Shown here one piece after another: positions 1 to 10,896 of a stretch of 64,000 bases of DNA. The DNA is from Zygnema cylindricum (taxonomy: Eukaryota > Streptophyta > Zygnematophyceae > Zygnematales > Zygnemataceae), in the NCBI GenBank assembly GCA_037447655.1, contig JBBHKE010002493.1, positions 62,001-126,000 on the forward strand. Direction: 5' to 3'. How positions within the stretch are numbered: position 1 is the first letter of the stretch; each line of letters begins with the position of its first letter. The position numbers and the translations under genes are program-made. The notes below the pieces were generated by a model. The model had not been told where the DNA came from, did not search any database, and worked only from the letters and a program-made list of their open reading frames with translations.

Positions 1-740
1 GCCTCAGTTACTAAAAACAAGAAAGCATGATTTGTTTTATCTTTTAAATGCTTTTTAAATTGTTTAGCGGAAATCAAACCTTCCACTCCCAACTTGGTTA
101 TGTTATTTACATGATTCCTATGCAACTTTTTGGAAGGTGAAGCTTGCAAAACCTTCCAACCGTTTTCAAACTTCACTCTCAAGATGTTAGTTTGCCAATT
201 AATTTGAGGGTTATGTTCAGTTAACTAAGGCTTTCCCTGTATTTGCTCTTCACTACCCAAATTCATTATTTCACACACAACTTTCATTTTATGACCCTGG
301 ATATGAACTTCTTTTGTGTCAGTTTGTAAATCTAATGTGGACTTATTACCATTTCCCACTTGAACATGTAAAGGTTTTCCCCTTGTGACTATAGGAATTT
401 TATTTTCCTCAACAAACTTATGTGAATTAAAATTATGTGTAGCACTTGAATCTGCCATAACTCTCAATGGTTTTCCTTCCACTTAAGACTCAAATCTGAT
501 GAAACTGTGTCTGGTGTCATCGTTACTTAATTGTCTTAACATAGGCATGTTGTTAAGAGTTTATAAGAATGATTGTTCAAACTATGGAGTGTAGTTAGCA
601 TCATAATAAATTCAGCTATCCTAGCCTTTCCATTCATTAGCTTGCCCTCCAGAGTTAACTCCTTAACCTTTGGATCTGATCAACACAACTAAGGACTTTC
701 AGCTAGTCTTTTTTGTTTCCCACCTCTTACGCTTCCTGCT
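1..740 (-). pseudogene. Ty3/gypsy fragment: gag end, protease, start of pol linker
   Basis: The minus strand reads as a decayed gypsy polyprotein. The 85-residue frame at 225-482 has the protease start, with Asp-Ser-Ser-Ala-Thr-His-Asn-Phe where active family members have Asp-Ser-Gly-Ala-Thr-His, so the catalytic Gly is lost. Downstream (lower coordinates) another frame continues as the usual region between protease and reverse transcriptase and runs off the window edge. Upstream (483-740) only fragments of the gag end can be followed, with stops. The rest of this element lies at 5933-8113, beyond the copia insertion. It is not functional. Assignment to gypsy rests on protease context and order; the reverse transcriptase is outside the window. 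Confidence 0.7.
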
Positions 741-1313
741 TGTTACGATTCATTTAAAGAATCGTACGCACGCGGAATCAGTTTGATTTCTCGAAAAGAA
801 AAGTTGTACTTTCTAGAATATACCGAAAGTACAGTTACGTGTATTTAGGTTATGTTCTAGTTGTGTGCGAAATATATTTGTTGTTTCGTTTAGTGTCTAG
901 ATTGTCGTACATCTAATTTAGTACGATAGTAATTTTAGCTTTGTCTAGTACTTTCGTCTTAGCTTGTCGTTTTGCTATATTTCAGCCCTTAGTGAGAATT
1001 AGAGTGTTCTAGTCTAATTTGCGGACAGGTGGCATTTGGAGGCTTTTTGGCGGCGCACGCTCACACGTGTCACGCCATGGGTGGTATTGTAATTAAGCGA
1101 CACCATGATTGTGTGTTAAATAATCAATGAGAAATTGGAGGATTATATGGAGTAATAGAAGAGATATAGAAGAAATTGTAATTTCAGTTTTTTTATTAAT
1201 GTGAGAATTTTCTGAAATGTCTTTTCAATGTTGATGTAATGTTTTATAGTCTGAATGCTTCTGGTGCTATAAGTGTTTGTTAGTGAGCTTAAAGTTTTTT
1301 ATCGATCCTTTCA
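741..1313 (+). repeat. 5' LTR of Copia-1
   Basis: It begins TGTTACG and ends TTTCA, two bases before a primer-binding site. The length of about 573 bp is normal for copia. The start is inferred from the TG terminus and from the end of recognisable gypsy sequence; no 3' LTR remains for comparison. Confidence 0.65.
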
Positions 1314-1315
1314 TT

Positions 1316-1327
1316 TGGTATCGGAGC
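1316..1327 (+). other. Primer-binding site, initiator tRNA-Met 3' end
   Basis: The sequence tggtatcggagc differs by one base from the standard plant PBS tggtatcagagc, which pairs with the 3' end of initiator tRNA-Met. It fixes the end of the LTR. Confidence 0.85.
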
Positions 1328-1370
1328 GGGTAGAGCTCCATTGTGGTATCTCCTTGTCTAGTGTTGGCGC

Positions 1371-2372
1371 ATGAGGGGAAAGAACAAAAAGAAGTCCCCT
1401 TTCGCTCCCTCCTCTTCCACTACCCCCGTTTCCAATTTTTGGGAAAATTTGTTGTTTCATGAGGATTCTCCTAAAGAAAAGAAAGAGTTTAGTTTTACCG
1501 GAGCTGCATTTGAGTCATCATTCCCCACGGATTCAGTTGATCAAAATAGAGGTGTTGGTGGCCCGATGTCGGACAATCAAATACAAAAGTATTTGGATAA
1601 TTTTATCCGTCGAATTGATGAAAATTTCTCGGCCGTGGATAGGAGGCTTGATGAATTAACTCACGCAGAGCGGGATCGCGATCCGGATGGAGGAGATTCC
1701 GATGATAGTGATAAGGAGGCAAAGAAAGTGAAAGATAAGAGGAGGAAACTTAAGCTTGATGACGATTCCGATTCAGAAAAAGTTAGTCAAGGAGGAGTTG
1801 AAATGTTTTAGATGCTCGGAAAGACCATCGTATTCAATGGATTGAATTACCCTTTGTGGAAGAAATATATTCGAGCTCAATTGATTTTGAGAGGCCTTTG
1901 GAAGGTCGTCAATGGGGAGGAGAAAATGCCGGTTGGAGATGCTAAGGCTCGTCGTTTCTGGAAGCGAAAGAATCTTGCGGCCATCACTAGATTAATGCAA
2001 ACCTATTCGGTGTCCTTGCATGATCATTTCCTGACGCATAGCACCGCACACAGATGTTGGAAGGCATTGGAATCCCAATTTGAGAGGGGAATCTAAAACA
2101 AGGGGCAATATATGTTTTCCAATTTCATGCAATTTAAAATGAAATCTAACGAATCTTTTAACGATGCCGTGAAGAGATTTAATATTAATGTGGAGGAACT
2201 TCCTAACAATGGGAGAGTGATCACGGAGGAGGACAAAGTAACTAGATTTTTTAATGTGTTACCGAATAAGTGGATCCACCTCAAGGAGATTTTACTTGCG
2301 AGGGAAAATAATACTTACGAGTTTATTGTGAATTATTTAAAGATGGCGGAAAGTAATCGTGTTAGTCTTTAA
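1371..2372 (+). pseudogene. Copia-1 Gag, N-terminal and UBN2-like part
   Basis: One reading frame interrupted by in-frame stops at 1809-1811 (TAG) and 2094-2096 (TAA). The first 146 residues are highly charged, with an acidic Asp/Ser-rich tail. The next parts carry the Gag signature: a Leu-Asn-Tyr-Pro-Leu-Trp motif near the start and helical segments around Phe-Met-Gln-Phe-Lys-Met that resemble the UBN2 Gag domain. The frame ends at 2372 and the continuation is shifted. It would form the retrotransposon capsid. With two stops and a frameshift it is not functional. Confidence 0.75.
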
Positions 2373-2380
2373 AGGGCTCC

Positions 2381-3256
2381 TTGAGCACGGGATACTTGAA
2401 TGTGACCGCTCCCGAATTCGCAGATTTGCATTATTTCTGTGGAAGAGGGGGTGGAAAAGGAGGAGGTACGAGAGGTCGTGGAAAATGGCTTGATAGGGGT
2501 GGAAATCTAAGATCTCGGTCCGCCCAAAATGATAGTAGCAACGTCTTGTGTTTCCGTTGCAACCGGCCCGGTCATTTTTCGGCTTCGTGTTTGGAAAAAG
2601 AGAGAGAATGCTTCAATTGTGGGAAAGTAGGTCACACGAGCCAACAATGCTACTCTAAATTTAGTAGTGGAAAAGTAAGAGGCGGTCGCTGTTTTGGTGG
2701 TCGCGGTCGCGGACGTGATAGTGGTCGTGGTCGTGGACGCTATGGTAGTCATGGTGGAAGCCATGGAAATTTCGTTGAATTGGGAAATTACGAAAGAGGC
2801 GAAGGTGGACAAACGTTCACTTGTCTTCACCTCACTATTGATTCTTTAAGTGATGCACCCGATGACGCACACGAAAAGGAATGGATTATTGACACGGGAG
2901 CGTCTCACCACGTGTGTACGGACGCTACACTTTTTGACGACATGCGCTCACTTACCGTACCAAAGCTAATTACGGTCGCAAGTGGACAAACTATTACGGT
3001 TAGTACTGTAGGTACCGTTCGGTTGAATTTACCTACGTGGGACCGTTTTGGAAATGGAACGATATCGAAAGCACGTTTATTGAACGACCTATATATTCCG
3101 GACGGCTCAGTGAATCTATTAAGTGTACCTCAAATTCAGCAAGCCGGTGGGAGCGTAGTCGCTAGAGGTGATTCGGCGATTTGCATATATTGCGCCGACG
3201 GCAAATTAATTGGCGAAGGCGAAGTCACCAATTCGATGCATAGTCGACTTTTATAG
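2381..3256 (+). pseudogene. Copia-1 nucleocapsid (two zinc knuckles) and aspartic protease
   Basis: This 291-residue open stretch has two CCHC zinc knuckles in tandem, at residues 57-70 and 77-90 (Cys-x2-Cys-x4-His-x4-Cys), then an Arg/Gly-rich stretch at about 100-130, typical of RNA-binding nucleocapsid. The protease follows with the active-site triad Asp-Thr-Gly at residues 171-173. The protease catalytic motif is intact although the element is dead. A frameshift separates it from gag upstream, and a stop separates it from the pre-integrase domain. Confidence 0.8.
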
Positions 3257-4620
3257 AGGCGATCAAGGAAGAATGCTTCTTCCGCGGGCATTCTAAATCA
3301 AATCTAGGAATTAAAGGGAGATTTAACGTTATGGCACCATCGGATGTGTCATACATCCGAATGAAATTTGAGGAGAATGATAAAAACGGCATGTGTGAGA
3401 GGATTGGATCTTGCTACCGGTGAAAAAGTAAATGGTTGTGATGGATGTAGCCAAGGACGACAAATTTGGAAACCACATCCAACTAAGGATGTGAAATTTC
3501 GGGCTCAACATCCATTGGAGCTTGTACATGTCGATCTATGTGGACAAATTAAGCCGGAGAGCCTTGGAGGAAATCGATATATTATGGCATTGTTGATGAT
3601 TATTCAAGATTTTCGTGGGTTCGATTATTAAAGAGGAAATCAGATGCTCTTGAAACTTTTATTGAGTGGCATGCATGTGCCGAAAGACAATGTGAACGAA
3701 AATTGAAAGCCATACGTTCGGATAATGGAGGCGAATTTATCGCATTCGAAAGGTATTGTAAGGAGAAAGGAATTACCTAACAATTCACTTCACCTTATTC
3801 TCCAGAATCGAATGGAGTTGCCAAAAGGAAGAATAAGACCTTACAAGAAATGGTGAGGGCGATGGTGCATTCGGCCAGTCAAAGTATCTCATTATAGGGA
3901 GATGATATCCTCACGGCCAATTACATTTGTAATCGGAGACTTGCTTTGGTTTCCGGTGATAAAACACCATTCGAATTACTTTATGGGCGAAAACCGGCTC
4001 TCCGTCATCTCCGAATTTGGGGATGTCGTGCTGCGGTATATGTCGATCAAGTGAAAAAGAAAAAAAAATTTACAGCTAGGAGTTGGCCCGGAATTTTCGT
4101 GGGCTATAGTACAAAAGGAAACCTTTATCGTGTATTCGATCCGGTTCGTCGTATTGTGGAAGAATCCCGAAATGTTAATTTTCATGAAGACTTAAAATCA
4201 GTTATTGAGAAATCGGCGGAATTGATGATGAATCTTGATTTCTATAAGGTAGACAATGTTACCAATTTCTCGGAAATTGAGGAATCAGATTCAGATGAGG
4301 AGCCGGAATCCATTGTCAACATCAAGAAGGGAATATCAAATGTTGATTCGAGTTCGGAGAAATTTGACATTGACATTGATGTTCGAAGTAATGTGAGCCA
4401 AAATTCCAAAATGTCGATAGAAAGTCAAAAATCTTCGAGTTCAAAATCTAATATGGACGAGGAGGAGAAGATTGTGGAACACGTTCCAATTCTTAGACGG
4501 AATACACGAGAAAATAGAGGAAAGAAACCAAATCGGCTTTCTTATGACAAAATTGGTGGAGAGAATTCCCATTATTTCGTCTCCGATGCGAAAGAGACGA
4601 ATTCCTTTTATAGCAATTAA
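3257..4620 (+). pseudogene. Copia-1 integrase and linker remnant
   Basis: The pre-integrase zinc region is visible near 3330-3470 (Trp-His-His start and Cys-Asp-Gly-Cys). The core follows with Leu-Val-His-Val-Asp-Leu-Cys, then Ser-Asp-Asn-Gly-Gly-Glu-Phe around 3717-3740. In the third catalytic block the usual Glu of Asn-Gly-Val-Ala-Glu-Arg is Lys (codon AAA near 3823). Stops occur at about 3630, 3778 and 3895. A 224-residue open stretch at 3946-4620 covers the integrase C-terminal region and an acidic linker. It would insert the cDNA if intact; it is inactive. Confidence 0.75.
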
Positions 4621-5932
4621 TGTGCGAGAATTTGGCCGGTGATCCTCAATCATACGCGGAGGCGAGAAACTCCTGTGATTGGGAAACGAAGTGGAAGCCG
4701 GCATGGGAGAAGGAGTATAAGTCAATTGTGGAAAATCAGACATTTAAGGATGTAAAATTAACGGAAGAACAGAAAGCGATTGACGCGAAATGGGTCTTCA
4801 GAACTAAAACTGGTGCATCGGGTGAAGTAGTAAAATATAAGGCTAGACTTATTTGTAAATGATTTCAGCAAAGAGAGGGGGTAGATTATATGGAGACATA
4901 TGCTCCCGTTGTGAAATTCGACTCTCTAAGGATGATTATGGCGATTGCTGTTGCAAGGAAGAAACACGTTCATCAAATGGACGTGGAGACCGAGTTTTTG
5001 AATAGAGAGTTAGAAGAAGAGGTTTACATGAAGATACCTGAAGGTGTGACCTCACGAGTAGGAATGGTATGGCGTCTTCGCAAATCGCTCTACGGGTTGA
5101 AGCAGGCGCCTCGCACTTGGTATCTACGCCTACACAAAGTTCTTTTGGACTTTGGTTTCACACGTACGATCTCGGATTCTGGAGTGTACGTGAAAGGACA
5201 AGGAAAAGATCAAATTATATTTTCGGTTTACGTCGATGATTTCTTGATGACGTCGGATAGTTTGGAACGTATACGCGAATTGAAAGCGTACTTACGACAA
5301 CATTTCAAAGTCACAGATCTTGGCGAAGTAAAATATATTTTGGGAATTGAAGTGATTCGTAATGAGAACGGGGATATAAAGTTAAGTCAAGCACAATATT
5401 GTAAAGAGGTATTAACTCGGTTTTCTATGCTTGACGCAAAACCAATTTCGACGCCTATGGACGCGAAAAGTCAATTGCGAGAAAGTTCAAGGAAGAAGCG
5501 ACGGTAGATGTACCGTACCGCGAAGCGATTGGAAGTTTAATGTACCTAAGTGTAGGTACGCGGCCCGATATTTCGGCGGCCGTTTCAATTGTAAGTCGAT
5601 ATTGCCAAGCGCCAAAGAAATCACATTGGGAAGCCGTCAAGCGTATATTTCGATACTTAGCGGGAACTATCGATATTGGTCTTGTATTCAAATATGAAAT
5701 TGAATCGTTGGAATGCGTCGGATATTGCGACGCCAATTGGGGCGGAGATTTCGATTCGGGGAAATCAACGTCCGGATATGCATTTGTGTTTGGTGGAGCG
5801 ACGATTTCGTGGAGTTCGCGTTTGCAACCAACCGTGGCACTAAGTTCAACGGAGGCCGAGTATATGGCGGCGTGCCACGCAAGCAAAGCATCTATATGGA
5901 TAAAACAAATTTTAAGCGAACTTGGATTTTTG
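4620..5932 (+). pseudogene. Copia-1 reverse transcriptase and truncated RNase H
   Basis: Reverse transcriptase spans 4620-5507 with one in-frame stop at 4860. It shows the copia blocks Ala-Lys-Trp-Val-Phe, Tyr-Ala-Pro-Val-Val, His-Gln-Met-Asp-Val, Leu-Tyr-Gly-Leu-Lys-Gln-Ala-Pro-Arg and the catalytic Tyr-Val-Asp-Asp box at about 5230-5240. A frameshift follows near 5500. RNase H continues in another frame from 5540 and is cut at about 5932 in the middle of its last helix. It joins directly to minus-strand gypsy gag. Confidence 0.85.
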
Positions 5933-7360
5933 ATTGGATGCTTGAAAATTAGGTTTTCGAGCATTAATGCTCGGTTTAGGACTCTTAATGTAACCCCCTC
6001 TATTCTGAAATTTATTTCCTGCATTAACACTCTGTCCACCCCTCTGATTTTCCTTAAAGATATTATGCCTATTAACCAGACCTGCATTCACACCTTTTTC
6101 CTCAAATTTCCTCTTTTAGGTGTAATACCAAATTTGAGAATCACCTTTCAGACAGCTAACAGCAAAAGAAGTGTAATCATCACGATCACAGTTTCTAGAT
6201 TCCAAATAATCCTCCATATGAAAAATCCAAGCATCTTACTCATCAATCTTCCTACCATCAAATGATGGTGCTTCATTGATAGACAATTTCATTTCCCTTA
6301 TCTTCTTAGGTCTATCGTGATTATCTTCCATAGAAGTGGCATTTTTCTTACTACTCTCACCCTTTTGGTCATTAACATCATTTCTTGTGTGAATTAAATT
6401 AATTAGCTGATCTAATTTTTGATTTGAAACATTTCCATTTTTCTTAACAACCTTCAATTCACTTTTCAACTCATAAATTGTTTCATCCACAGCAACAGCA
6501 TGATTATTAAATCTTGTGACCAATTTCACACAACGTTTTTTCAAAACATTCAAGGCATTTTCCATTTCACGTTTCCATGCAGAATTTGCCATTATCACAA
6601 AAATAAAATCGAGTAAAAGAAAGATAGAATATAATTTCACAAATAAATTTTTCGCAGGTTTGAAGTCCTCTGATTGCTCCTATCCACGACTTTTTCTCCT
6701 TAACAATCCTTTGAGAAATATCAAAATCTGAGAAATCAATAGGACATTGAAAGTAAGTTAGTGCAAATTTAATTCTTCAATTTTTCCCAAACATTGATGC
6801 AAAAGGTAAAAATTTCCCCACAAATTTTGTAACAGCAAAATCGAAAGCTTTTAAAGGTAAGGTTCAACCATAAATTTTGCAACAACAAAATTGAAAAGCT
6901 CTCAAAGGTAACAATCTAGGGTTTGAAAAGTTATAAGTCATTTCTGGACTCCTTTGCTCTTGAAGATGTAAAATGCTCCACTTTTTTTCTCCACCATTAG
7001 CAAATTTCCAATTTCCCACTACATCAGTTTATTTTGTTGTCTAATCCTCACCTCCTCACCGTTCATGGCTTCAAGCCCTCCCTCTACACATGAATCATTG
7101 TTAGAAGATGGCAAGTTTGTTTGGCCCCTAGGTAATTGGAGTGAGTTTCAGCGGTGGCTACACTGCCCACCCCACCTTAGTTCGTAGGACCTTAGCTCGC
7201 CCCACATCTAACCAGCGGACGCTGGCAGTGTGATGACTCAGTTTCCCTCCAATCCCCTACTACTTCACATTGTGGTTCTAGCGACACAAGTTACAGCACC
7301 CTCACCGGTCACGTGAGTCTATATTCTAGTGAGCAGACTTCTCTTTGGTTTCTAACCGAA
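5933..7360 (-). pseudogene. Ty3/gypsy gag and 5' leader
   Basis: The minus-strand frame from 6592 (ATG, Met-Ala-Asn-Ser-Ala-Trp) to 6239 reads as a coiled-coil-rich Gag N-terminus. After a stop it continues with Ala-Trp-Ile-Phe-His-Met-Glu-Asp-Tyr-Leu, the gypsy Gag retrotrans_gag region, to about 6100, followed by a glutamine/asparagine-rich tail that ends at the copia junction. Positions 6650-7360 are the untranslated leader between PBS and gag and hold no gene. The piece continues the relic at 1-740; the intervening part of gag is lost. Confidence 0.65.
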
Positions 7361-7372
7361 GCTCTGATACCA
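7361..7372 (-). other. Primer-binding site of the gypsy element
   Basis: The plus strand reads gctctgatacca, the exact complement of the initiator tRNA-Met PBS. On the minus strand it starts two bases after the LTR end. This orients the gypsy element. Confidence 0.85.
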
Positions 7373-7374
7373 TA

Positions 7375-8113
7375 TGTAATAGGATCTCCTACATCTCAGA
7401 AAATCCCATTACTACAACCAATTTCAACCACACATTCTACACATTGGAAAAATACACATCCACATTGGAAAGCACTCACATAAGGATAAACTTTAAATTA
7501 GAAGAAACTTCTGTCCACATAACATTAGCTTGGTCTCTTGCCCTCGTGGCTCAACCGTTCTTTTTAAAGTCTTTTCCACTGTTCTCCACTTTTAATAATT
7601 ATATCTCTTAACTACTAAAACACTACTTAGTTTGCATGAGATTTCAGTGCCAAAATGCCAATGATCCAATTTGGTTTTAATCGCTCAAGACCAAGATCAG
7701 CTATAATTTATCCATCATTGCCCTGCACTCGCCAAGCGAGAGTCAACGCTCCGTTGAATAGGTTTTACTTAGGCTAATCATTGATCACGAAGGACTTAAA
7801 CTGACCAAGGCAAAAACGTGCGAAATCTCTTACTAACTACGTAGCATTTTTAACCAATCAAACGCTACGTTTCACTAGGTAACATTTATGTGCAAAAGTG
7901 TGCGTCAAACGAAACGCGACTTCGCACGAACGTGCGTCGCAAATTTCGCACGCGAAACTTCCTACGAAATTCCATAAACTGAAAGTGACGCTTCGTACTA
8001 AAAATTGTACGAACGAAACATCGTGCGTACCAAACGAAACATTGATTTCGTTTAGTACTTTATAAACGTACGCCTTGAATTCCGCGGATAGTTTGATCCT
8101 TAACCCGTAACAA
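7375..8113 (-). repeat. 5' LTR of the gypsy element
   Basis: On the minus strand the segment begins TGTTACGGG and ends CCTATTACA just before the PBS, giving TG...CA ends and a length of about 739 bp. The far boundary is inferred from the terminal bases only, because the partner LTR is outside the window. Confidence 0.5.
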
Positions 8114-8410
8114 TGAACACCCAATCGTTATTTTGACCTCGCACTGTCGCCTAAATACACTAATCACTATATTTTTTAAAATACAACCCCAAATCGTGCG
8201 ATTCTTTCGCGGAAGTCTATCTAATTCAAAATTTTATTTTAGTAATAATTAAATACCCATTGACGAAAAAGTTCGATCCACTATTACTGTTACAGTTGGG
8301 CCTTGCTGTTAAGGCATGGTTTGGTATTCTAAAAGGTTCCTGTGGAAAAAATATTCTGACATTTCCTTTGAGAAATAAAATTGACAGTTTTTATGTGTAT
8401 TTTCTTTCGA
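8114..8410. other. No gene seen
   Basis: AT-rich non-coding sequence between the gypsy LTR and a tandem duplication. I see no coding or structural signal. Confidence 0.5.
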
Positions 8411-8599
8411 GTATGCGAAAGTCACCTAATATTTTGTACCAAAGCTAAGTTTAGCTCACCTTTTGCTTGAAAGCGATGAGGTTAAAAGAAGTCAATATTT
8501 ATGTCTATTTTGTGTGAATATGGGAAACTTCCCTAATATTTTGTGCCAAAGCTAGGTTTAGCTCACCTTTGGTGAAAGAGATGAGGTTAAAGGGAGCTA
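8411..8599. repeat. Two-copy tandem repeat, ~105-bp period
   Basis: Copies at about 8411-8493 and 8516-8599 share a core containing cctaatattttg, ccaaagcta and gtttagctcacctttt, then gatgaggttaaa. They differ at several positions, so the duplication is not recent. Confidence 0.75.
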
Positions 8600-8614
8600 A
8601 AAAAAATCGTCGTC

Positions 8615-9561
8615 AAGGGCACTTTCCCACGTAACCGAAACTTAGTCTTGTTATTTGGTTTTTAGCGAAAATTTTCTGAACTACTTTTAGAGCGTTCCGA
8701 TGTAACGCAATGAAATCGTTACTTTAAATTGTGACGGATGTAGACGTGGGTGTAATTTGTGACAGTTGTAGACGACTACAAAACTTGCGACAATTGATGA
8801 CGTTTACAAAATAGCGACGGTTATAGGCGTCTATTGTATAGTGGTTTCTTGTGACATTGTAGATGTTTAGGGTTTGTGACATTTTAACATCATGCACACT
8901 TATGATAGTGTCGATGTCATTAATTCCATAATTTCATGCCATGGTTTCCCCATTTTGTTTTTTTGTCCTTTCTCACTCTAATTGGCATCAAAATACGCCC
9001 AAAGACAATCAAAAATATTATTTTTTTAGGATCTTTCATTTGATACCAATATTGTCGTTTTTCATTACGAGAATTGTGAGATAGACGCGGTAGTGGGAGA
9101 GGGGGGAAGAAACAGGAGCCTTCCACTTTTGTGAAATTGCATACGTTGCTCGAGACCCCTCCACGGCCCCTTCACAGAAAAAAAAAGTCCGCAGAAAAAA
9201 GTACGTAGTGGCTAGAAACGTGCGGTGGGTTTTTCTTTTGTACTCCATGCATAAAAGTTTCAAAAACTTACGACGCGTGCGACAACGTCTCCCTATTCGT
9301 TCGCTTGATGAAACTTTTGTTAAAACCACCTCGCCAGGTGGTTTGAGTATAAGTTTGAAGATGAGCTGTAGGGACGCGAGAGTGGGTCGAAACACGCTAG
9401 GCAACAAACTTCAATACATTTAAAGTTTCAAAGTGACGCAAATTGTATTGTGGTAATTCCATTTTTTTGGTACGGCTGCAAATTTCTTGTTGAGGGCTAA
9501 GTTTTGGAGGAAAACGATAGAAAAAACACCCTAACTTTATCACATGGAAAAGTGCCCTAAG
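8615..9561 (+). mobile_element. F1 non-autonomous DNA element, copy 1
   Basis: An element of about 950 bp with inverted ends: agggcactttcccacgtaac at the left and catggaaaagtgccct at the right. No transposase is visible. It aligns along its length with the inverted copy at 9605-10675 and, also inverted, with the split copy at 19885-22436. Shared blocks include the aaccgaaacttagtcttg segment near the left end and the gtgggtcgaaa and gtacggctgc segments towards the right. The superfamily is not settled, and I could not define target duplications. Confidence 0.65.
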
Positions 9562-9604
9562 TCTTGGAAATGATATATATGGCAAACCAACTAGAGTAAA
9601 TTTA

Positions 9605-10675
9605 CGGTGTGTTCCCATGTGTTAAAGTAAGGGTTTTTTCTGTCTTTGTCGTCCAAAGCACAGCTTGAAGCGAGAAAATCCGCTGTCGTACAAAAAAAAC
9701 GTGAAAACCATAGTACAATTTGCGTCATCGTGAAACTTAAAATGTAGTGCAACTTGTCATCTTACTCTTTTTGACCCACTGCCATGTCAAGAAACGTCAT
9801 ATTTAAACTTTATATGAAAATGACTCGTGAGTCAATTTTATTTAAAGTAACGGTTTAACAACGAATACGATTATGTGTTTGCACGTGTTGTAAAATTTCA
9901 AAACATTTTTACAAAACACGAGTACAAAAAAAAAATGGAACCTGTACAGGCTTTTTTCCATACAGGGGCCGCGGAGGGGTCTAAAGCAACGGATGTTATT
10001 TCACGAACGTAGCCCGTGAAGACGCCTCCTTCCCTCTCCCTCTCACACTATCAGTTTTACCTCTCACTTTTTGGAGCGAAACACGATTATATTGGTATGC
10101 AATAAAAGAGCTTTGGAAAATGATTCCTTTGAACACATTTGGGCATATTTTGATGGCAATTCGAGTTAGAAAAGTTGAAAAAACGAAATCGGGAAACCAT
10201 GGCCGGAAGTTCTTCAATCAATGACTTGTCGACGTTAGCACAAGTGAGCATGACGTCATAACGTCGCAAAACCCTAAGCATCTACAATATCACAAAAAAC
10301 AAGACGTCTACAGGGGCCGCGGAGGGGTCTGAAGCAACGGATGTTATTTCACGAACGTAGCCCGTGAAGACGCCTCCCTCCCTCCCTCTCCCTCTCACAC
10401 TATCTGTTTTACCTCTCACTTTTTGGAGCGAAACACGATAATATTGGTATGCAACAAAAGAGTTTCGGAAAATGATTCCTTTGAACACATTTGGGCATAT
10501 TTTGATGGCAATTCGAGTTAGAAAAGTTGAAAAAACGAAATAGGGAAACCATGGCCGGAAGCTCTTGAATCAATGACTTGTCGACGTTAGCACAAGTGAG
10601 CATGACGTCATAACGTCGCAAAACCCTAAGCATTTACAATATCACAAAAAACAAGACGTCTACAATCGTCGCTAT
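9605..10675 (-). mobile_element. F1 copy 2, inverted next to copy 1 and outer end lost
   Basis: The reverse complement follows copy 1 from its right end outwards: the terminus near 9607, the gtcgtac/gaaaatccgc block at 9650-9690, the gacccactgcc block at 9775, then a ~350-bp unit present twice. The outermost ~180 bp seen in copies 1 and 3 is missing, so this copy is truncated near 10675. Together with copy 1 it forms a foldback with an axis around 9580. Confidence 0.65.
9961..10664. repeat. 348-bp tandem duplication inside F1 copy 2
   Basis: Unit 1 starts at 9961 and unit 2 at 10309, both with tacaggggccgcggaggggt. They are nearly identical apart from single-base changes and a 4-bp expansion in the cctccctc tract of unit 2. 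This is much closer than the similarity to F1 copy 1, so the duplication is younger than the foldback. ORFs in it on the minus strand are artefacts of the repeat. Confidence 0.9.
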
Positions 10676-10735
10676 TTTGTTCCCTTCAAAAATTCAAGGA
10701 GCGAGAGACTTCGATAAAACCAAAATTAGTTGCAA

Positions 10736-10808
10736 CGCCGGCCGTGGGGCTCGAACCCACGACCACAAGGTTAAGAGCCTTGCGCTCTACCAACTGAGCT
10801 AGGCCGGC
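10736..10808 (-). tRNA. tRNA-Lys (anticodon CUU)
   Basis: The minus strand folds as a complete 73-nt cloverleaf: acceptor stem GCCGGCC/GGCCGGC, D arm GCTC...GAGC, anticodon stem CAAGG/CCTTG around loop CTCTTAA with anticodon CTT, T arm GTGGG/CCCAC with loop TTCGAGC, and discriminator G. There is no intron and no encoded CCA, as expected for a nuclear gene. The internal A and B boxes are intact. A TTTT run lies ~10 bases downstream on the minus strand (near 10722) and can act as a polymerase III terminator. It looks functional. Confidence 0.97.
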
Positions 10809-10896
10809 TGATGATTTGCCTTAAAGTAATAAATTAATAATATTTTGAAATATATAGCCCATTTCCGAATAGAAAATAGCACATTATCCATGCCTT

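Larger units (their letters stand above)
741..5932 (+). mobile_element. Ty1/copia retrotransposon relic (Copia-1), 3' end deleted
   Basis: A plus-strand copia element with 5' LTR (741-1313), primer-binding site (1316), gag, protease, integrase, reverse transcriptase and RNase H in canonical copia order. It stops near 5932 inside RNase H, shortly after the Ser-Ser-Thr-Glu-Ala-Glu-Tyr motif. The final part of pol, the polypurine tract and the 3' LTR are missing. On both sides lies minus-strand gypsy sequence, so it inserted into a gypsy element and later lost its 3' end together with some gypsy gag. It belongs to a different lineage from the copias at 30-64 kb, because it uses the usual 3'-end tRNA primer. 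Confidence 0.85.

Noticed and set aside
5455-6087. 210-residue minus-strand frame
   Set aside because: It spans the copia/gypsy junction; the first part is a gypsy gag alternative frame and the rest is antisense to copia RNase H.
10087-10633. Two near-identical minus-strand frames
   Set aside because: They are repeated because the 348-bp unit is duplicated, and they match no protein family.
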